Notes: generated by a model from the sequence alone, not told the origin. 64,000 nt of DNA from DAOVQB01 sp023128935 (GCA_030628905.1 DAOVQB010000002.1:1-64000); one strand, 5' to 3'; counted from the stretch's first letter, positions 54,701 to 62,350 are shown. A program made the numbers and translations.

Positions 54701-55423
54701 GGGCAGCCGGTAGGTAGGAATCCCATAGCGCAACATTCCGCCGCTGCGGCTCATCGCCTCATAGAGCACCGGCTTGTAGCCCTTCTTGCCCAAGAACCAA
54801 GCAGCCGTCAATCCCGCCGGGCCGGCGCCAACGATGCCGATCGTCTGACCGCGGGAGGGCTCACACTCGGGCTGTCCATCATAGATCCCTGGCGCATCAG
54901 TCACATAGCGCTTGACCGCGTTGATGCTGACGGCCTGGTCCACGTCCACGCGCCGGCAGACCACCTCGCACTTACGCACGCACACGCGGCCGCACACAGC
55001 AGGTAGCGGATTGGCTTCGCGGATGAGATCAACGGCCTTGCGAGTCTGCCCCATGCCGGCGAGAGCAATGTACCCTTGCGCATCCACTCCCGCTGGGCAA
55101 CCGATCTTGCACGGAGAGATGCAGTCGGCGTAGTGGTTAGAGAGCAGCAGTTCCAGAGCCGTTTTTCGAGAGGCCATAATGCGCTCATTGCGCGTCTCTA
55201 CCTCCATGCCGGGGGCGACCCTCGTAGCACAGGAGGGCACAAGATTCGGCCGGCCCTTGACCTCCACCACGCAGAGGAAACAGGAACCGTATGGCTCCAA
55301 TTCATCTGAGTGGCAGAGCGTCGGAATATCATCGAGTTTCTGTTCCCGCACCACATCGAGAATGGTCTGGCCAGGCCTGGCAGCAATCTCCTGCCCGTTG
55401 ATAGTAATCTTGATGGTTCCCAT
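51731..55423 (-). CDS. NuoG-like subunit fused to GltD-type flavoprotein
   Basis: A 1230-residue iron-sulphur flavoprotein. The N-terminal [2Fe-2S] domain has C37, C48, C51 and C65. In place of the NuoG His-Cys3 region there is a GltD/NfnB module (about 90-540). It has CISPCKIGCPAGVDAQGY and CGRVCVRKCEVVC clusters, an FAD site GIVGAGPAGLTAAWFLG, and an NAD(P) site VVGGGNTAMDAARTAWRCGA. A 2[4Fe-4S] ferredoxin domain follows (CVLCSRCIRTCARV, CISCGNCVDACPTGA), then a [4Fe-4S] site (CASCSIGC...YLCRYGRFG) and a molybdopterin-oxidoreductase-like domain as in NuoG and formate dehydrogenase. No hydrogenase H-cluster motif is present. The gene starts 11 bases after NuoF. Together with NuoE and NuoF it should make a soluble NAD(P)H-dependent, possibly electron-bifurcating complex. 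Whether a metal-pterin is bound is unknown. Confidence 0.88.
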   Translation of the reverse strand: MGTIKITINGQEIAARPGQTILDVVREQKLDDIPTLCHSDELEPYGSCFLCVVEVKGRPNLVPSCATRVAPGMEVETRNERIMASRKTALELLLSNHYADCISPCKIGCPAGVDAQGYIALAGMGQTRKAVDLIREANPLPAVCGRVCVRKCEVVCRRVDVDQAVSINAVKRYVTDAPGIYDGQPECEPSRGQTIGIVGAGPAGLTAAWFLGKKGYKPVLYEAMSRSGGMLRYGIPTYRLPDDVLDREAEYICRTGAEINYGVRVGQDISLDELKKRHAALFLAVGGWAGKPMRVEGEFDTEGVVTGAEFLLKKADHPDPVTGTIVVVGGGNTAMDAARTAWRCGADKVIILYRRTKAEMPADRMEIEDCLEEGIEIMELAAPVGISSEKGKLKALKCIRMKLGEPDASGRRRPIPLEGSEFELPCQLAVSAIGQAPVLDGLRSVQGKELGISRWETIEVDTQTMKTNIEGIFAGGDAADDGPTVVIDAIRDGRRAAQAIHSYLSGEALESEPFVVTKEFWAKPGQAELGEVSESPRHAVHMIDVEERQGSFDEVATGFEPEDMAHEVDRCLSCGCVRYDDCALRLYAQEYGVDMDEFSGYVRKHKVDSRHPYIVYDPNKCVLCSRCIRTCARVLPIAALGLVGRGFRTEMRPAMNDPLVQTSCISCGNCVDACPTGALTIKYPFPGRAALATDNVATHCASCSIGCAITVKRFGDNRYFIGPSGVPGEYLCRYGRFGYERFIKRKRLTAPLVRSGSASEEVALPEAYQRIVDGMKEVVAKHGRESVAVFASPALSNEELYIASRIAREGLGTNNIGSLAALEVGKDAGILDQSFGFTASTADRSVLADADLIVCNNTSTEADHLILSVEIIQAAKKGAQLIVANSILNTSDLHLAAVSMDPMRGRASVLWNGVMQVLLEDGTLSPDKAQSMPGGDEFLASLERDLGTVSDLTGVSEESIHRAAALFGDAKRVVFVHSPDRPQDQASGDMETLANFLLLLRTAGVHADLLLPRLTANVAGLEVTGADPGFLPGRRPSIGFAGASSHEELRAMLADGRIRGAIIIGEDPMEHNRTGAYFHNVEFLAAVDWCATETTRFADVTLPGTTYLETEGTRCNFEGHLIEYSRAIPPPSGVPGWKLLAGLAEQFGVRLPSASAESLTTELTSRVREHLGELAAFYWNTGEQRAWPGKDNLVTPNVRARPRPIPPALTHGGRYKREIRAVGTERFRVH

Positions 55424-55434
55424 GCCCTCCTACC

Positions 55435-57213
55435 TTAGCTCTTGTACACAGCGCCGAAGTTGCAGCTTGTGATGCACCTGCTGCACTTAACACATTTGTC
55501 AGTGTTGATAACGTGGACTTTCTTGGGTTCCCCAGAGATTGCATCGACCGGGCAGTTCTTCGCACAGCTTGTACAGCCTACGCATTTCTCAGGATCAATG
55601 AAGAAATCCACCAGGGCTTCGCAGCTCTTTGCGGGACACTTGCGCTCATCGATATGGGCATCATACTCGTGGCGAAAATAACGAAGTGTAGTCAGAACAG
55701 GATTCGGCGCCGTCTGGCCGAGGCCACAGAGGCTGGCCTCCTTGATCTGAACAGAGAGTTTCTCAAGCTTCGCGATGTCGCCGGGACGTCCCTCGCCTTT
55801 GGTTATGCGCTCCAGAATCTCGAGCATCCTGAGTGTTCCGATGCGGCAGAAGGTACACTTACCACAGGACTCGCTCTGCGTGAACTCCAAGAAGAAACGG
55901 GCGATCTCTACCATGCATGTGGAGTCGTCCACGACAACCATGCCACCTGATCCCATGATCGCGCCGGTCTGGGGAATGCTCTCGAAGTCAACGGGGGTAT
56001 CACCTAGTTCACTTGGAATGCAGCCTCCGGACGGCCCACCCATCTGGACAGCCTTGAACTTCCGCCCCCCCTTGATGCCGCCGCCGATCTTGAACACCAG
56101 GTCGTTGATCGTGGTGCCCATGGGAACTTCGGCAAGCCCGCCATGTGCAACCTTGCCTGCCAGAGCGAAGACCTTGGTTCCAGGGCTCTGCTTGGTTCCA
56201 AACTTGGTGTATTCCGCCGCACCATTAACAATTATCCATGGTACATTGGCGTAAGTCTCCACGTTGTTGTTATTCGTAGGTTTCCGCCAGAGCCCCTTCT
56301 CCGCCGGAAATGGTGGCCGGATCCGCGGCATCCCACGCTCGCCCTCGATGGAAGCAAAGAGAGCGGTCTCTTCACCGCACACGAACGCGCCGGCGCCCTG
56401 CTTGATTTTCACATCGAAGTTGAAACCGGAACCAAGGATATTCTTGCCCAGGTAGCCTTTCTCTCTGGCGGCGGCAATCGCGATGTTGAGCCGCTTGATA
56501 GCCAGCGGATACTCGGCCCGGCAATATATGTAGCCAAAACCCGCGTTGATGGCGCGCGCACAGATGATCATCCCCTCTAGGACCGAATGGGGATCCCCCT
56601 CCAGCACGGAACGGTCCATGAACGCGCCGGGATCGCCCTCGTCGGCATTACAGACGACATACTTCGTCTCCCCGCTGTATCCGGCAGCAAAGGACCACTT
56701 GAGCCCGGTCGGAAAGCCCGCACCGCCACGCCCGCGCAGGCCGGAGGCCTTCATCTCCTCAATGATCGTCTCAGGCGTCATCTCAAGGAGGGCTTTGCGT
56801 AGACCATCGTAGCCGCCTGCGTCCACATAGTCCGCCAGCGACTCGGGATCGATGATGCCACAGTTCCTCAGCACAATCCGCTGTTGCGGAACCATGAACT
56901 CCGTCTCAGACCCCTCCGGAGGAGCATCTAGTGTCTCCTTGTACACCACATATTCATCAATGACCTCGCTCCCACGGACGCTGCGCTCGAAGATCTCTAC
57001 AGCCCGCTCGACACTGACGTTTCCATAGATCACCCGGCTCCCGTTCTGACGAATCTCCACCAAGGGTTCTCGATAGCACATCCCGATGCAACCCGTGATG
57101 CATAGTTCGCAGGAATCCGGTTCCGAGGAAACCAGCTCCTGGAGTTTTTCATGCACACCTTGAGCACCAGCCGATAGACCGCAGGTGCCCATTCCGACGA
57201 GCACTTTCTTCAT
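55435..57213 (-). CDS. NuoF-like NADH-binding subunit with extra ferredoxin domains (HydB/HndC type)
   Basis: A 592-residue flavoprotein that oxidises or reduces NAD(P)H. The N-terminal thioredoxin-like [2Fe-2S] domain (about 1-95) has C11 (MGTCGLSAGA) and CELCITGCIGMCY. The FMN/NADH module follows with GLRGRGGAGFPTGLKW, CNADEGDPGAFMDR and GAGAFVCGEETALFASIEG, then the SLBB domain. The [4Fe-4S] ligands are in ESCGKCTFCRIG (near 448) plus SLCGLG. The C-terminus adds two [4Fe-4S] ferredoxin motifs, CVGCTSCAKNCPVDA and CVKCSRCITSCNFGA. This layout is typical of bifurcating hydrogenase HydB, HndC and NADP-reducing complexes rather than of membrane complex I. Its ribosome site AAGGAAGCTGGAG lies within a three-fold 20-bp tandem repeat directly upstream. 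Confidence 0.93.
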   Translation of the reverse strand: MKKVLVGMGTCGLSAGAQGVHEKLQELVSSEPDSCELCITGCIGMCYREPLVEIRQNGSRVIYGNVSVERAVEIFERSVRGSEVIDEYVVYKETLDAPPEGSETEFMVPQQRIVLRNCGIIDPESLADYVDAGGYDGLRKALLEMTPETIIEEMKASGLRGRGGAGFPTGLKWSFAAGYSGETKYVVCNADEGDPGAFMDRSVLEGDPHSVLEGMIICARAINAGFGYIYCRAEYPLAIKRLNIAIAAAREKGYLGKNILGSGFNFDVKIKQGAGAFVCGEETALFASIEGERGMPRIRPPFPAEKGLWRKPTNNNNVETYANVPWIIVNGAAEYTKFGTKQSPGTKVFALAGKVAHGGLAEVPMGTTINDLVFKIGGGIKGGRKFKAVQMGGPSGGCIPSELGDTPVDFESIPQTGAIMGSGGMVVVDDSTCMVEIARFFLEFTQSESCGKCTFCRIGTLRMLEILERITKGEGRPGDIAKLEKLSVQIKEASLCGLGQTAPNPVLTTLRYFRHEYDAHIDERKCPAKSCEALVDFFIDPEKCVGCTSCAKNCPVDAISGEPKKVHVINTDKCVKCSRCITSCNFGAVYKS

Positions 57214-57220
57214 CTGTGCA

Positions 57221-57280
57221 CTCCAGCTTCCTTACAGGGCCTCCGGCTTCCTTACAGGGGCTCCGGCTTCCGATAGTGGG
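57221..57280. repeat. 20-bp tandem repeat, three copies, carrying the NuoF ribosome site
   Basis: Units at 57221-57240, 57241-57260 and 57261-57280 read CTCCrGCTTCC plus nine variable bases; the first two differ at only two positions. On the minus strand the units contain GTAAGGAAGCyGGAG, so the Shine-Dalgarno region of the NuoF gene (start 57213) is present in two near-perfect copies plus a degenerate third. Confidence 0.85.
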
Positions 57281-57407
57281 AATAAAGCCAACTCAGACTA
57301 GTGCCGACCATGAATCACAGTACTCAGGGCTCGCACAAGAATAACTTCCCATTTTCGCCGGACCCGAACGCCGGGGACTTCGTTGCGGCTCCTCGGAGTA
57401 GTCCCGG

Positions 57408-57920
57408 CTACGCCTCACAGCCGGTAGCTGCCGGTGTTCCTGCCGCCTTCTTTCCCTCTTGACGGCGGTATCCGCGTAGCAGTTTTCTGACGGCGGCAGG
57501 CGTAAGGCTTCCATGGGTTTCATCATTGACCATTATCACCGGGGCCAGTGAGCAGCAGCCCAGACAGGCTACAGTGACGAGGGTAAACAACCCATCTTCC
57601 GTGGTATCGCCCACCTCAATGCCTAGCTCGTCTTGAACCGTATCGATGAGCATCCTCGCCCCAGACACGTGGCAGGCTGTCCCGTCGCAGACTCTGACCA
57701 AGTATTTGCCCGCCGGTTGAAGCCTGAACTGACTGTAGAAGGTGATGACGCCGTAGATGGTCGACTCAGGGATGCTGGTTACCTCAGAGATGTATCTAAT
57801 GGCCCGGCGCGGTATGTAGCCGAAGTGATCCTGCGCTGACTGAAGCAGTGGGATCAACTCCCCAGGCGCGCCATCGTATCGCCAGAGCCTATAACCGAAG
57901 TGATCCGATTGCAAAGCCAT
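57408..57920 (-). CDS. NuoE-like [2Fe-2S] subunit
   Basis: A 170-residue thioredoxin-fold [2Fe-2S] protein of the NuoE/HydC family. The N-terminal helical part (PLLQSAQDHFGYIPRRAIRY, SIPESTIYGVITFYSQF) is well conserved. The cluster ligands are C78 and C83 (CDGTAC) and C119 and C123 (CLGCC), the expected C-x4-C and C-x3-C spacing. It passes electrons between the NuoF-type FMN subunit and ferredoxin. The start at 57920 gives MALQSDHF. It is preceded by the receiver-RAM gene with a 50-base gap and followed by NuoF after 194 bases, a gap that holds the 20-bp tandem repeats. A short Lys/Ala/Gly-rich tail (EGKKAAGTPAATGCEA) extends beyond the conserved fold. Confidence 0.93.
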   Translation of the reverse strand: MALQSDHFGYRLWRYDGAPGELIPLLQSAQDHFGYIPRRAIRYISEVTSIPESTIYGVITFYSQFRLQPAGKYLVRVCDGTACHVSGARMLIDTVQDELGIEVGDTTEDGLFTLVTVACLGCCSLAPVIMVNDETHGSLTPAAVRKLLRGYRRQEGKKAAGTPAATGCEA

Positions 57921-57970
57921 GATCAGTGTCCTGCCCTACACTGCATGAATGTCAGGGGGATACCGCAACG

Positions 57971-58960
57971 TTAGTCATCAAGCATCTTGATGACCTTCGC
58001 CTCACGCACGCGGAGAACCCCATCGATCTCGCTGATCTTCTCGATAATCCGCGGGGTCCGGCCAACGGCACCGTGTCCCGTGATCATCCCGACGAGCTTC
58101 GTGCCACCCTCAATTACATCACAGAAGATGACCTCCTCGATGAAGAAAACCGTGGTGAAAATCTGCTGAATCGCATCCTTGTCGATATCAACCATGATAT
58201 AGCTCGTTGTGCCAGGTTGCTTCGCCACAGTCTGCTGAGCCGATGCCTTAACAGCCTTCTGATAGATCGCGACGAACTCGTCGACGTCTCGGTCTAGCTT
58301 TGGCCTCTCGACAGCCGACTCGGATGCAACCTCAAGGCCATCGATTGCTTCCACTTTCTTGAAAAGGGCGTTGATCCCCTCTCGCGTCTCGGCCTGTGCA
58401 AGGAGGATAATGTCGACATCACCACGCACTGCTTGGCATGAAGCAATGCCATCCATCTGGCTGAGTTCGTTGAATACATCCATGCTTTTTGTAGGGTCAG
58501 TGATCCTCACTGTCAGGTAGGCGCTGACGGACTCGCGCATGCGTCCCTCATCTTTCGCGGCAGCGCTAGGCTTGAGAGTTGAGGGCCCGGGGGAGAGTTT
58601 CTCGAGCGCCTTGACTAGTTCGGGAATCTCAAACGGCTTGTCGAGGTAGCCGGTGTTCTTTTCAGCAAGAGCGGTGTGCATGAGCCTGTCGTCCCCGAAG
58701 CCAGTGATCACCAAAACAGGTAGATCGGGAAACTGGCTCTTGATGACCTTGAGGATCTTCAGACCATCGATATCGGGCATGAAGATATCAGTGACAAGGT
58801 AGTCGTAACCAACCCCCTTTTCACGGGCCTGATTGAGTTCATGGATCGCCGAGATGCCATCAGGGCAAGCCACAACGGTGTAGTCCTCTTGTGTCAGGCC
58901 AATTGTCAGGTTCCGCCTGATTTCCGGCTCGTCATCAATAATAAGCAAGCGCCCTTTCAC
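57971..58960 (-). CDS. Receiver fused to two Lrp/AsnC-type RAM domains
   Basis: A 329-residue protein. The frame opens at 58984, but the GTG at 58960 has GGAGG six bases upstream and starts directly at the receiver (KGRLLIIDDEPEIRR). The receiver (1-122) is complete: D9-D10, phosphoacceptor D58 in LVTDIFMPD, T86 and K108. Two similar domains follow, at about 143-215 (SAYLTVRITDP...GIASCQAVRGDVDIILLAQA...IDGLEVAS) and about 252-328 (TSYIMVDID...EVIFCDVIEGGTKLVGMITG...IDGVLRVREAKVI). Their pattern matches the ligand-binding RAM/AsnC_trans_reg domain of Lrp proteins, which senses amino acids and oligomerises. There is no DNA-binding domain, so the output is presumably protein or ligand interaction. 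It is the first gene of the NuoEFG cluster. The RAM assignment is by pattern, not by profile. Confidence 0.82.
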   Translation of the reverse strand: MKGRLLIIDDEPEIRRNLTIGLTQEDYTVVACPDGISAIHELNQAREKGVGYDYLVTDIFMPDIDGLKILKVIKSQFPDLPVLVITGFGDDRLMHTALAEKNTGYLDKPFEIPELVKALEKLSPGPSTLKPSAAAKDEGRMRESVSAYLTVRITDPTKSMDVFNELSQMDGIASCQAVRGDVDIILLAQAETREGINALFKKVEAIDGLEVASESAVERPKLDRDVDEFVAIYQKAVKASAQQTVAKQPGTTSYIMVDIDKDAIQQIFTTVFFIEEVIFCDVIEGGTKLVGMITGHGAVGRTPRIIEKISEIDGVLRVREAKVIKMLDD

Positions 58961-59536
58961 TGGAATCCTCCATGAAAATGACAATACAAACGGCCCGCGC
59001 GACCATCAGTTATCGTCGATCCGGCTCATCCACCGCAAGCCGGTGCGCCCCCGCATGGCGGGGCGGCGCATCTGCCTATGATCGAACAGCACCAGATCTT
59101 ACCCGGTGCCCGCCCGAAGGCGCAAGCGCCGAACGCCAGTCGAGCCTTCGGACAGGGACACGGCCTGGGAGCTGCCAGCCTGGGAGGTGACCATGGAGCC
59201 GGGAGTCAGTAGCCCCGCAACGGGGCCCCGTCACGGAAGCCCTCACCGAGCACGAGGATGCGGTTCCCCGGCAGAGCCTTGACAAACTAGCCCCTGCCGA
59301 CCGCTAGGCTCGCGGTTGGACAATTGAGCCTCTGCTCAGCAATTGCGCAATTGACCCGCAAAGTCTCTACTGGCACGCCTTGACTTCGCAACATACTCGC
59401 TGTTGAATCGTCTTGTAGGGTTGGCCTGTATTTTTCACCAGCCGCAGTAGATGGCTGGTGAAGAGTGCAGGCTAGGTGAGAGAGGAGATTCCTCGTACGA
59501 AACCGCCGACCCCAAGAGAAGGAGAGGGGGACTCCA
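58961..59536. other. Divergent intergenic region, 576 bases
   Basis: Lies between the receiver-RAM gene (minus) and the S9 peptidase gene (plus). CAATTG occurs three times within about 35 bases (59320-59353), including the 14-bp palindrome CAATTGCGCAATTG at 59340-59353. A perfect 10-bp inverted repeat TTCACCAGCC...GGCTGGTGAA with a 9-base loop lies at 59434-59462, about 75 bases before the peptidase start. These are candidate operators or leader structures. Open frames crossing the region look non-coding. Confidence 0.45.
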
Positions 59537-61456
59537 ATGCTCAGTAAAACCACGCTATGGTGCTTCCTCGTTGGGCTGCTTGTCACTCTGACCGGTTGCG
59601 CTAGTGAGACCTCACGGATGGAGACCAGACTCATCCCACTGGATGATTTCTTCAAGAACCCACAGAAGATCCGTCTCCGGCTTTCCCCCAACGGCGAGTA
59701 CATTGCCTTCCTGATGCCCTGGCAGACGCGGTTCAACATCCACGTGCAGGAAATCGGATCAAACGAAGTGGCGCGCATCACCGAATCAACCGAGCGCGAC
59801 ATCATCCAATACAACTGGGCCAACAACAACCGCATCGTGTACGCCCAAGACACAGCCGGCGACGAGAATTACCGCGCCTACGCCGTCGATATCGATGGAT
59901 CCAACCCGATCGACCTGACCCCCTTCGAGGGCGTCAAGGTGGGACTCGTCGATGAACTGAGGGACAATGACGATGAGATGCTGATCTCGATGAACAAACG
60001 TGACGCTCACGTCTTTGATGTCTACCGCATCAATGTCAATACGGCCGAGATGGAGATGATCGCCGAAAACCCAGGCAACATCTCCACCTGGATAACCGAT
60101 CATGACGGCCGGCTCCGGATCGCCATGACCGCTGACGGGGTCAATGAGAGCCTGCTGTACCGGAAAACCGAATCCGATCCATTCGAAACGATCATCACCA
60201 CGAACTTCAAAGACACGCTCCACCCGCTCTGCTTCACATTCGACAACAAGTATATCTATGTCGCTTCCAACATCGACCGCGATAAGTCAGCCATCTACAA
60301 GTACGATATCGAGAAAGGAGAGCCCCTGGAGCTCATCTACGACCACCCGGAAGTGGATGTCAGTCAGCTGCTCAAGTCCAGGAAACGGAAGGTCATTACC
60401 GGCGTGACATACACAACGGACAAGCGCCACTACCATTTCTTTGATCAAGAGCGCAAGGCACTGCAGGAAACCCTCGAACAAAGACTCCCTGGCTACGAAG
60501 TAGCCGTCGCAAGCATGAGTAAGGATGAGAGCAAAGTACTGGTTGTGACCTATAGCGATAAGTCCATGGGAACTTACTATTACTTCAACAGGCCCACCGG
60601 GGAACTCGAGAAGCTGGTCGATATCAGTCCCTGGCTCAAGGAAGATGAAATGGCCGACATGCAGCCGATTCAGTATGTCTCACGGGATGGCTTGACGATC
60701 CACGGCTATCTGACCATTCCGCGGGGCGCCGAGCCCAAGAACCTGCCGGTCATTATCTTCCCGCACGGCGGCCCCTGGGCGCGAGATAGGTGGGGCTTCT
60801 CCCCGGAAGTCCAGTTCCTGGCGAATCGGGGCTATGCCATCCTGCAGATGAACTTCCGCGGCTCGCTCGGCTACGGCAAGGCTTTCTGGCAGGCCTCATT
60901 CAAGGAGTGGGGCCGAACCATGCAGGACGACATCACGGATGGCGTGAATTGGTTGATCGAGAAGGAGATCGCCGATCCAAAGCGGATCGGGATTTATGGT
61001 GGCTCCTACGGCGGTTTTGCAGTCCTTGCGGGCTTGGCCTTCACGCCCGATCTATACGCGGTCGGCGTGGATTACATCGGTGTCTCGAATCTCTTCACCT
61101 GGATGGCGGCCATCCCACCCTATTGGGAGATAGGCCGTCAGATGTTCTATGAGATGATTGGGGATCCGGAGAAGGACAAGGAACTGCTCGAGGCGGCCTC
61201 CCCGATATTCCATGTGGACCGGATTCAAGCCCCGCTGTTTGTGGCCCAGGGAGCGAATGATGTCCGTGTGAAGAAGGCGGAATCGGACCAGATCGTCGAA
61301 GCACTCCGCGAGCGAGGGGTTGACGTGACCTACATGGTCAAGGAGAACGAAGGTCACGGGTTCATGAACGAGGAGAACCGATTCGACTTCTACCGTGAGA
61401 TGGAGGGGTTCCTGGGCAAGCACCTCGGTGGCCGAGTGGAGAAGCCGGGACAGTAG
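59537..61456 (+). CDS. S9 family prolyl-oligopeptidase lipoprotein
   Basis: A 639-residue serine peptidase of family S9 (acyl-aminoacyl or dipeptidyl peptidase type). The N-terminus is a lipoprotein signal: MLSKTTLWCFLVGLLVTLTGC with C21 as the lipidated residue. A beta-propeller (about 35-380) gates the active site, with blades such as RLRLSPNGEYIAFLMPWQTR and DVYRINVNTAEMEMIAE. The alpha/beta-hydrolase domain (about 385-630) has the triad S490 (IYGGSYGG), D575 (QGANDVRV) and H607 (ENEGHGF), with PVIIFPHGGPWARD supplying the oxyanion side. GGAGAGGGGG lies upstream of the ATG. It probably digests peptides at the cell envelope, together with the other exported peptidases in this window. It is monocistronic. 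Confidence 0.95.
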   Translation: MLSKTTLWCFLVGLLVTLTGCASETSRMETRLIPLDDFFKNPQKIRLRLSPNGEYIAFLMPWQTRFNIHVQEIGSNEVARITESTERDIIQYNWANNNRIVYAQDTAGDENYRAYAVDIDGSNPIDLTPFEGVKVGLVDELRDNDDEMLISMNKRDAHVFDVYRINVNTAEMEMIAENPGNISTWITDHDGRLRIAMTADGVNESLLYRKTESDPFETIITTNFKDTLHPLCFTFDNKYIYVASNIDRDKSAIYKYDIEKGEPLELIYDHPEVDVSQLLKSRKRKVITGVTYTTDKRHYHFFDQERKALQETLEQRLPGYEVAVASMSKDESKVLVVTYSDKSMGTYYYFNRPTGELEKLVDISPWLKEDEMADMQPIQYVSRDGLTIHGYLTIPRGAEPKNLPVIIFPHGGPWARDRWGFSPEVQFLANRGYAILQMNFRGSLGYGKAFWQASFKEWGRTMQDDITDGVNWLIEKEIADPKRIGIYGGSYGGFAVLAGLAFTPDLYAVGVDYIGVSNLFTWMAAIPPYWEIGRQMFYEMIGDPEKDKELLEAASPIFHVDRIQAPLFVAQGANDVRVKKAESDQIVEALRERGVDVTYMVKENEGHGFMNEENRFDFYREMEGFLGKHLGGRVEKPGQ

Positions 61457-61503
61457 GTTACAGTAGGCCGCGATGGCAGTGGGCCATAGTAGGCTTCAAT
61501 ATA
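61451..61503. repeat. AGTAGG short direct repeats at the gene end
   Basis: AGTAGG or AGTGGG recurs at 61452, 61462, 61478 and 61488 (periods 10, 16, 10), as if a 26-bp unit had been duplicated. The array begins inside the CAG-TAG that ends the S9 peptidase gene. Confidence 0.5.
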
Positions 61504-61582
61504 AGGAGTTAGGGCGCTGCCTCTGGTTGCCCTCCGCCATACCAGGATGCCCCGTCCAGGGCCTCCCGCCGCTCACATCCCC

Positions 61583-61612
61583 TTGACAATCTACCCAAAT
61601 GTCCTGTAAGCT
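61583..61612 (+). promoter_or_regulatory. Candidate promoter of the small secreted protein gene
   Basis: A perfect TTGACA (61583-61588) is followed after 18 bases by TAAGCT (61607-61612), which matches the -10 consensus at only three positions. It lies 67 bases upstream of the gene start, in an otherwise featureless gap. Confidence 0.4.
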
Positions 61613-61678
61613 TAGGGCTGGGTGAACGTATACGTAAGCTGTCGACAGCAACTGAAGGTACGGTAGGAGGTTATGCTT

Positions 61679-62350
61679 ATGAAACATCTATGGATCGGAG
61701 TCGCCTGCTTGGCGCTGCTCGCGGGAACCGCGGTAGCGGACATAGTCGACGACTTCGAAGACGGCAACATGGACGAATGGACCATGACTCCTGACCCAGT
61801 TGGGTATCAGATCACTGCCGCTGCCGCGCACGATGGCGCTCTGGGCTGCGAGGTCTACAGCACGCGGACCGGCTGGCTATGGCGGGATGACCCCCAAGCT
61901 CACTGCGGCCAGGGCAACACTGTGGCCTGTTGGACCAAGCTGAACGTGTCCAGCTGGACCCGCAACTACTTTGGTTTCGGTGCCTCCGCGGGGGGTTGCT
62001 ACAGCGCTGTGCTGGGTGACAATACCAACACGCTCATTATCCAGTACAATGCTGGCTTTGGGTACGAGACCATAGCTGATACCCCATTCGTTTTCATCAA
62101 CGGCTACTGGTACCTCCTCGAGGTAGACTGGGTAGTTGGTGGAACCATCACTGCCAATCTCTATGACAGTGACGGCGTGACCCTCCTGGCCACCGTAACT
62201 GCCGTTGACAATCGCATTACCGAGGGCGGTGTGGCCATGCGGACATTCGGCGACTCGTATGATCCAGGCTGCTGGGACACGATCACGCGCGATGGTCTGG
62301 TCCCGACCGAGTCGAACACTTGGGGCTCGATCAAGGCAATGTTCCAGTAG
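61679..62350 (+). CDS. Small secreted lectin-like protein with WGxIKxMF tail
   Basis: A 223-residue exported protein. The second ATG (61679) is chosen because AGGAGG lies eight bases before it, against two bases for the ATG at 61673. The signal peptide is MKHLWIGVACLALLAGTAVA. The mature domain begins IVDDFEDGNMDEWTM and is beta-rich throughout (YEVYST-like strands, YWYLLEVDWVVGGTITANLYD), typical of concanavalin-like carbohydrate-binding modules. It resembles the N-terminal domain of the 989-residue protein at 26101 (DTFEDNNLNCWTI). Three cysteines could form disulphides. The last 15 residues, PTESNTWGSIKAMFQ, match the tail of the exported protein at 3369-4196, although the two proteins are otherwise unrelated. 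The gene has its own promoter-like site and a strong terminator, so it may be highly expressed. Its function is unknown. Confidence 0.78.
   Translation: MKHLWIGVACLALLAGTAVADIVDDFEDGNMDEWTMTPDPVGYQITAAAAHDGALGCEVYSTRTGWLWRDDPQAHCGQGNTVACWTKLNVSSWTRNYFGFGASAGGCYSAVLGDNTNTLIIQYNAGFGYETIADTPFVFINGYWYLLEVDWVVGGTITANLYDSDGVTLLATVTAVDNRITEGGVAMRTFGDSYDPGCWDTITRDGLVPTESNTWGSIKAMFQ

Noticed and set aside
51731..55423. Fe-only hydrogenase or classical formate dehydrogenase
   Set aside because: No H-cluster motifs are present. The C-terminal domain is NuoG-like without a clear Cys or Sec molybdenum ligand, so only a NuoG-like call is supported.
59287..59853. Minus-strand open frame of 188 codons upstream of the S9 peptidase
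   Set aside because: Most of it is antisense to the peptidase coding region, with no family resemblance and no ribosome site.
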